A DNA stretch of 64,000 nucleotides from SIG714 sp964638675 (GTDB taxonomy: Bacteria > Bacillota > Clostridia > Oscillospirales > CAG-272). Shown piece after piece: positions 62,871 through 64,000 of this stretch (position 1 is its first letter; every line of letters starts with the position of its first letter). A program made the translations under genes and the position numbers. The notes beneath the pieces were generated by a model. That model was not told the DNA's origin, did no database searches, and saw only the letters and a program-made list of their open reading frames with translations. The stretch spans positions 14,545 through 78,544 of the forward strand of contig CAZXAU010000011.1 of assembly GCA_964638675.1 (NCBI GenBank). The letters run 5' to 3'.

Positions 62871-63347
62871 TTAATCAGCACATGAGCACAATTCTTTTTC
62901 CAAAAACTGCTTTATATATGGATTGTTTTCCTCACTCAATGTCGGCTGAAACGCCATGTAACGGCATTTCCGGTACTGCTCACCATCCAACGCAAAGGTA
63001 TATCCCATTACGCATTTCGGATTACAGTCATCGGGATTGACAAGCCGTTTGCAGACAGACGCTTTCTTGATCTCGTTTTTTACATTTTCGGGGAGTGTAT
63101 CAAGAAAATTCTGATATTCCTCTAAATGCTCGGGATAAATGCGGAGCTTCATTCCGGTTTTTCGTGATACAAATGTAGCTAAAGTCCTTTTGCTGTCTTT
63201 TAACACATATGACACCACATATCCGCTCTTTTGCAGTTTTATTTCACACTTACAGCCGTTTTCTGTCAGATATTCGTTGATCTGATCTACAAAACTGCGG
63301 AAACGCCCGTCTACCGTTTCCATAAACATATTAAACTTCTCGTCCAT
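62871..63347 (-). CDS. Cys-containing protein of unknown function
   Basis: 158 residues. Conserved-looking stretches are QKSGYVVSYVLKDSKRTLAT and a cysteine group KKASVCKRLVNPDDCNPKCV, plus C-terminal LCSCAD. I do not recognise a named family. GGAGGG lies four bases before the ATG at 63347, which is preferred over a longer frame. It begins 11 bases after the AraC/GyrI regulator on the same strand and is probably its operon partner. Confidence 0.65.
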   Translation of the reverse strand: MDEKFNMFMETVDGRFRSFVDQINEYLTENGCKCEIKLQKSGYVVSYVLKDSKRTLATFVSRKTGMKLRIYPEHLEEYQNFLDTLPENVKNEIKKASVCKRLVNPDDCNPKCVMGYTFALDGEQYRKCRYMAFQPTLSEENNPYIKQFLEKELCSCAD

Positions 63348-63358
63348 AGATCCCTCCG

Positions 63359-64000
63359 TTAAGCCTTTTTCTTTACTACAGGTATCCATACCTCAAATTG
63401 AGCGTTCTGCGGGTCGGGATTTAAATAAACCTCAACATCTGGTGCGTTGTCATATTCATATCCGGAGGTCGGAAGCCACTCTGTGATGATACGCTGCTCC
63501 AATTCCTGTATTGATCGGTTTGTACCGCTTCCGGAAAAGATTGCCCAGGTAGATGCAGGCACGATATATTCTTCAAACTCATCACTTGCCTTTGTACTTG
63601 AAACGGCAATAAAATATTTCCACTGTTCTTCATCATTGCATGAACTCACACCCAAAAGTCCGATTGGCGGCATATCCATCATCCCTGCCAATTTTTCTAT
63701 TGTTCTGTTTACAGCGGCATCCTGCCACATTTTCGGTACGACCATAAAATTTTTTTCGATTTCCTTATCAAGCGGTGCAGATATGCCGATAATGCGGAAT
63801 GCTTCTTTGGTCTCAATTCTGTAATTCATTTCTGTCGCCCCTTTTACAGCAATTCTGAACACAATGGGAGAAAAAGATTTCACGGATACGCCCTCGGATT
63901 TAACCGAAGAGGGAGCTATCCCGTGAAAAGACTGAAACGCCCTGTTAAATGCAGTCGGGGAACGGTAACCATATTTCTCTGCAATATCAATAATCCGTTC
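63359..64000 (-). CDS. AraC-family regulator with GyrI-like effector domain (5' end outside the window)
   Basis: The frame is open to the right edge. The upstream part reads IDIAEKYGYRSPTAFNRAFQ, the second helix-turn-helix of an AraC domain, so the gene continues past 64000. The C-terminal 155 residues (from MNYRIETKEAFRIIGISA) form a GyrI/SOUL-like effector-binding domain (YIVPASTWAIFSGSG, VEVYLNPDPQNAQFEVWIPV). It is likely a small-molecule- or antimicrobial-responsive activator, as in Rob-like proteins. An internal ATG at the GyrI start is not a separate gene. Confidence 0.85.
   Translation of the reverse strand, partial: ERIIDIAEKYGYRSPTAFNRAFQSFHGIAPSSVKSEGVSVKSFSPIVFRIAVKGATEMNYRIETKEAFRIIGISAPLDKEIEKNFMVVPKMWQDAAVNRTIEKLAGMMDMPPIGLLGVSSCNDEEQWKYFIAVSSTKASDEFEEYIVPASTWAIFSGSGTNRSIQELEQRIITEWLPTSGYEYDNAPDVEVYLNPDPQNAQFEVWIPVVKKKA

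Noticed and set aside
63359..63883. Separate GyrI-like gene starting at an internal codon
   Set aside because: The same frame continues upstream through an AraC helix-turn-helix to the window edge, so it is one fused regulator gene.
1..64000. CRISPR arrays, tRNA or rRNA genes, transposases and integrases
   Set aside because: None recognised on either strand; the tandem repeats found are short coding repeats without spacer structure.

Overview
The window looks like chromosome of an anaerobic, low-to-mid GC monoderm Firmicute of the class Clostridia, most likely Oscillospirales/Ruminococcaceae-like. Evidence: Gram-positive core genes in familiar neighbourhoods (tig-clpP-clpX, lepB-rbgA-rnhB-yraN, yajC beside a TIGR04086 membrane protein, smpB-ssrA), type III pantothenate kinase with an ECF pantothenate S component, a clostridial-type LexA with a GAAC-N4-GTTC box, rubrerythrin, and a 28-codon spoVM-like gene beside rsgA that points to an endospore-forming lineage. 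Promoters are mostly sigma-A type (TTGACA-17-TATAAT), and ribosome sites are strong GGAGG types. The taxonomic call is inference from gene content.

Left part (1-13.9 kb): HAD nucleotidase, DUF5131 protein and PH-domain protein; then panT-coaX, a secreted six-hairpin glycosidase, alr, a TIGR04086/yajC pair, a GNAT, a four-gene run of membrane/lipoprotein/E2-like genes, then rsgA and spoVM. 14-20.3 kb: an ArsR regulator divergent from rubrerythrin, then a minus-strand group with a PqqD/HPr-kinase-like pair, a degenerate deacetylase-like protein, VanZ, and the Wzz/CpsD/CpsB tyrosine-phosphorylation module without any glycosyltransferase genes. 20.4-32.3 kb: M6 metalloprotease, tig-clpP-clpX, a metallophosphoesterase, and a lepB-rbgA-PHP-rnhB-yraN-M19 operon.

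32.4-45.1 kb: a metal-export operon (small HMA chaperone plus P1B ATPase) with its own operator; an acyltransferase-like membrane protein; lexA; then a poorly known run made of a membrane protein, an atypical response regulator, a dihydroorotase-like protein that has lost its metal ligands and a small membrane protein, followed by pepD, DUF1934, holA and a Toprim/RNase M5-like gene. 45.2-58.3 kb: two acyl-CoA synthetases flanking two surface proteins (Ig-like lipoprotein; cohesin/cadherin-like anchored protein), DUF3737, a structured intergenic element, asnA and a heterodimeric ABC exporter. 58.3-64 kb: lipoprotein, smpB, tmRNA, then AraC-GNAT and XRE regulators bracketed by two diverged copies of the sequence that follows ssrA, and a partial AraC/GyrI regulator at the right edge.

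The observations most worth following are the dead dihydroorotase next to an atypical response regulator, the ssrA-downstream duplication around the regulator island, the PqqD/HPr-kinase-like pair next to an orphan capsule-kinase module, and two multi-hairpin intergenic elements (41.6 kb and 53.4 kb). No CRISPR array, rRNA, tRNA, transposase or integrase gene was seen.
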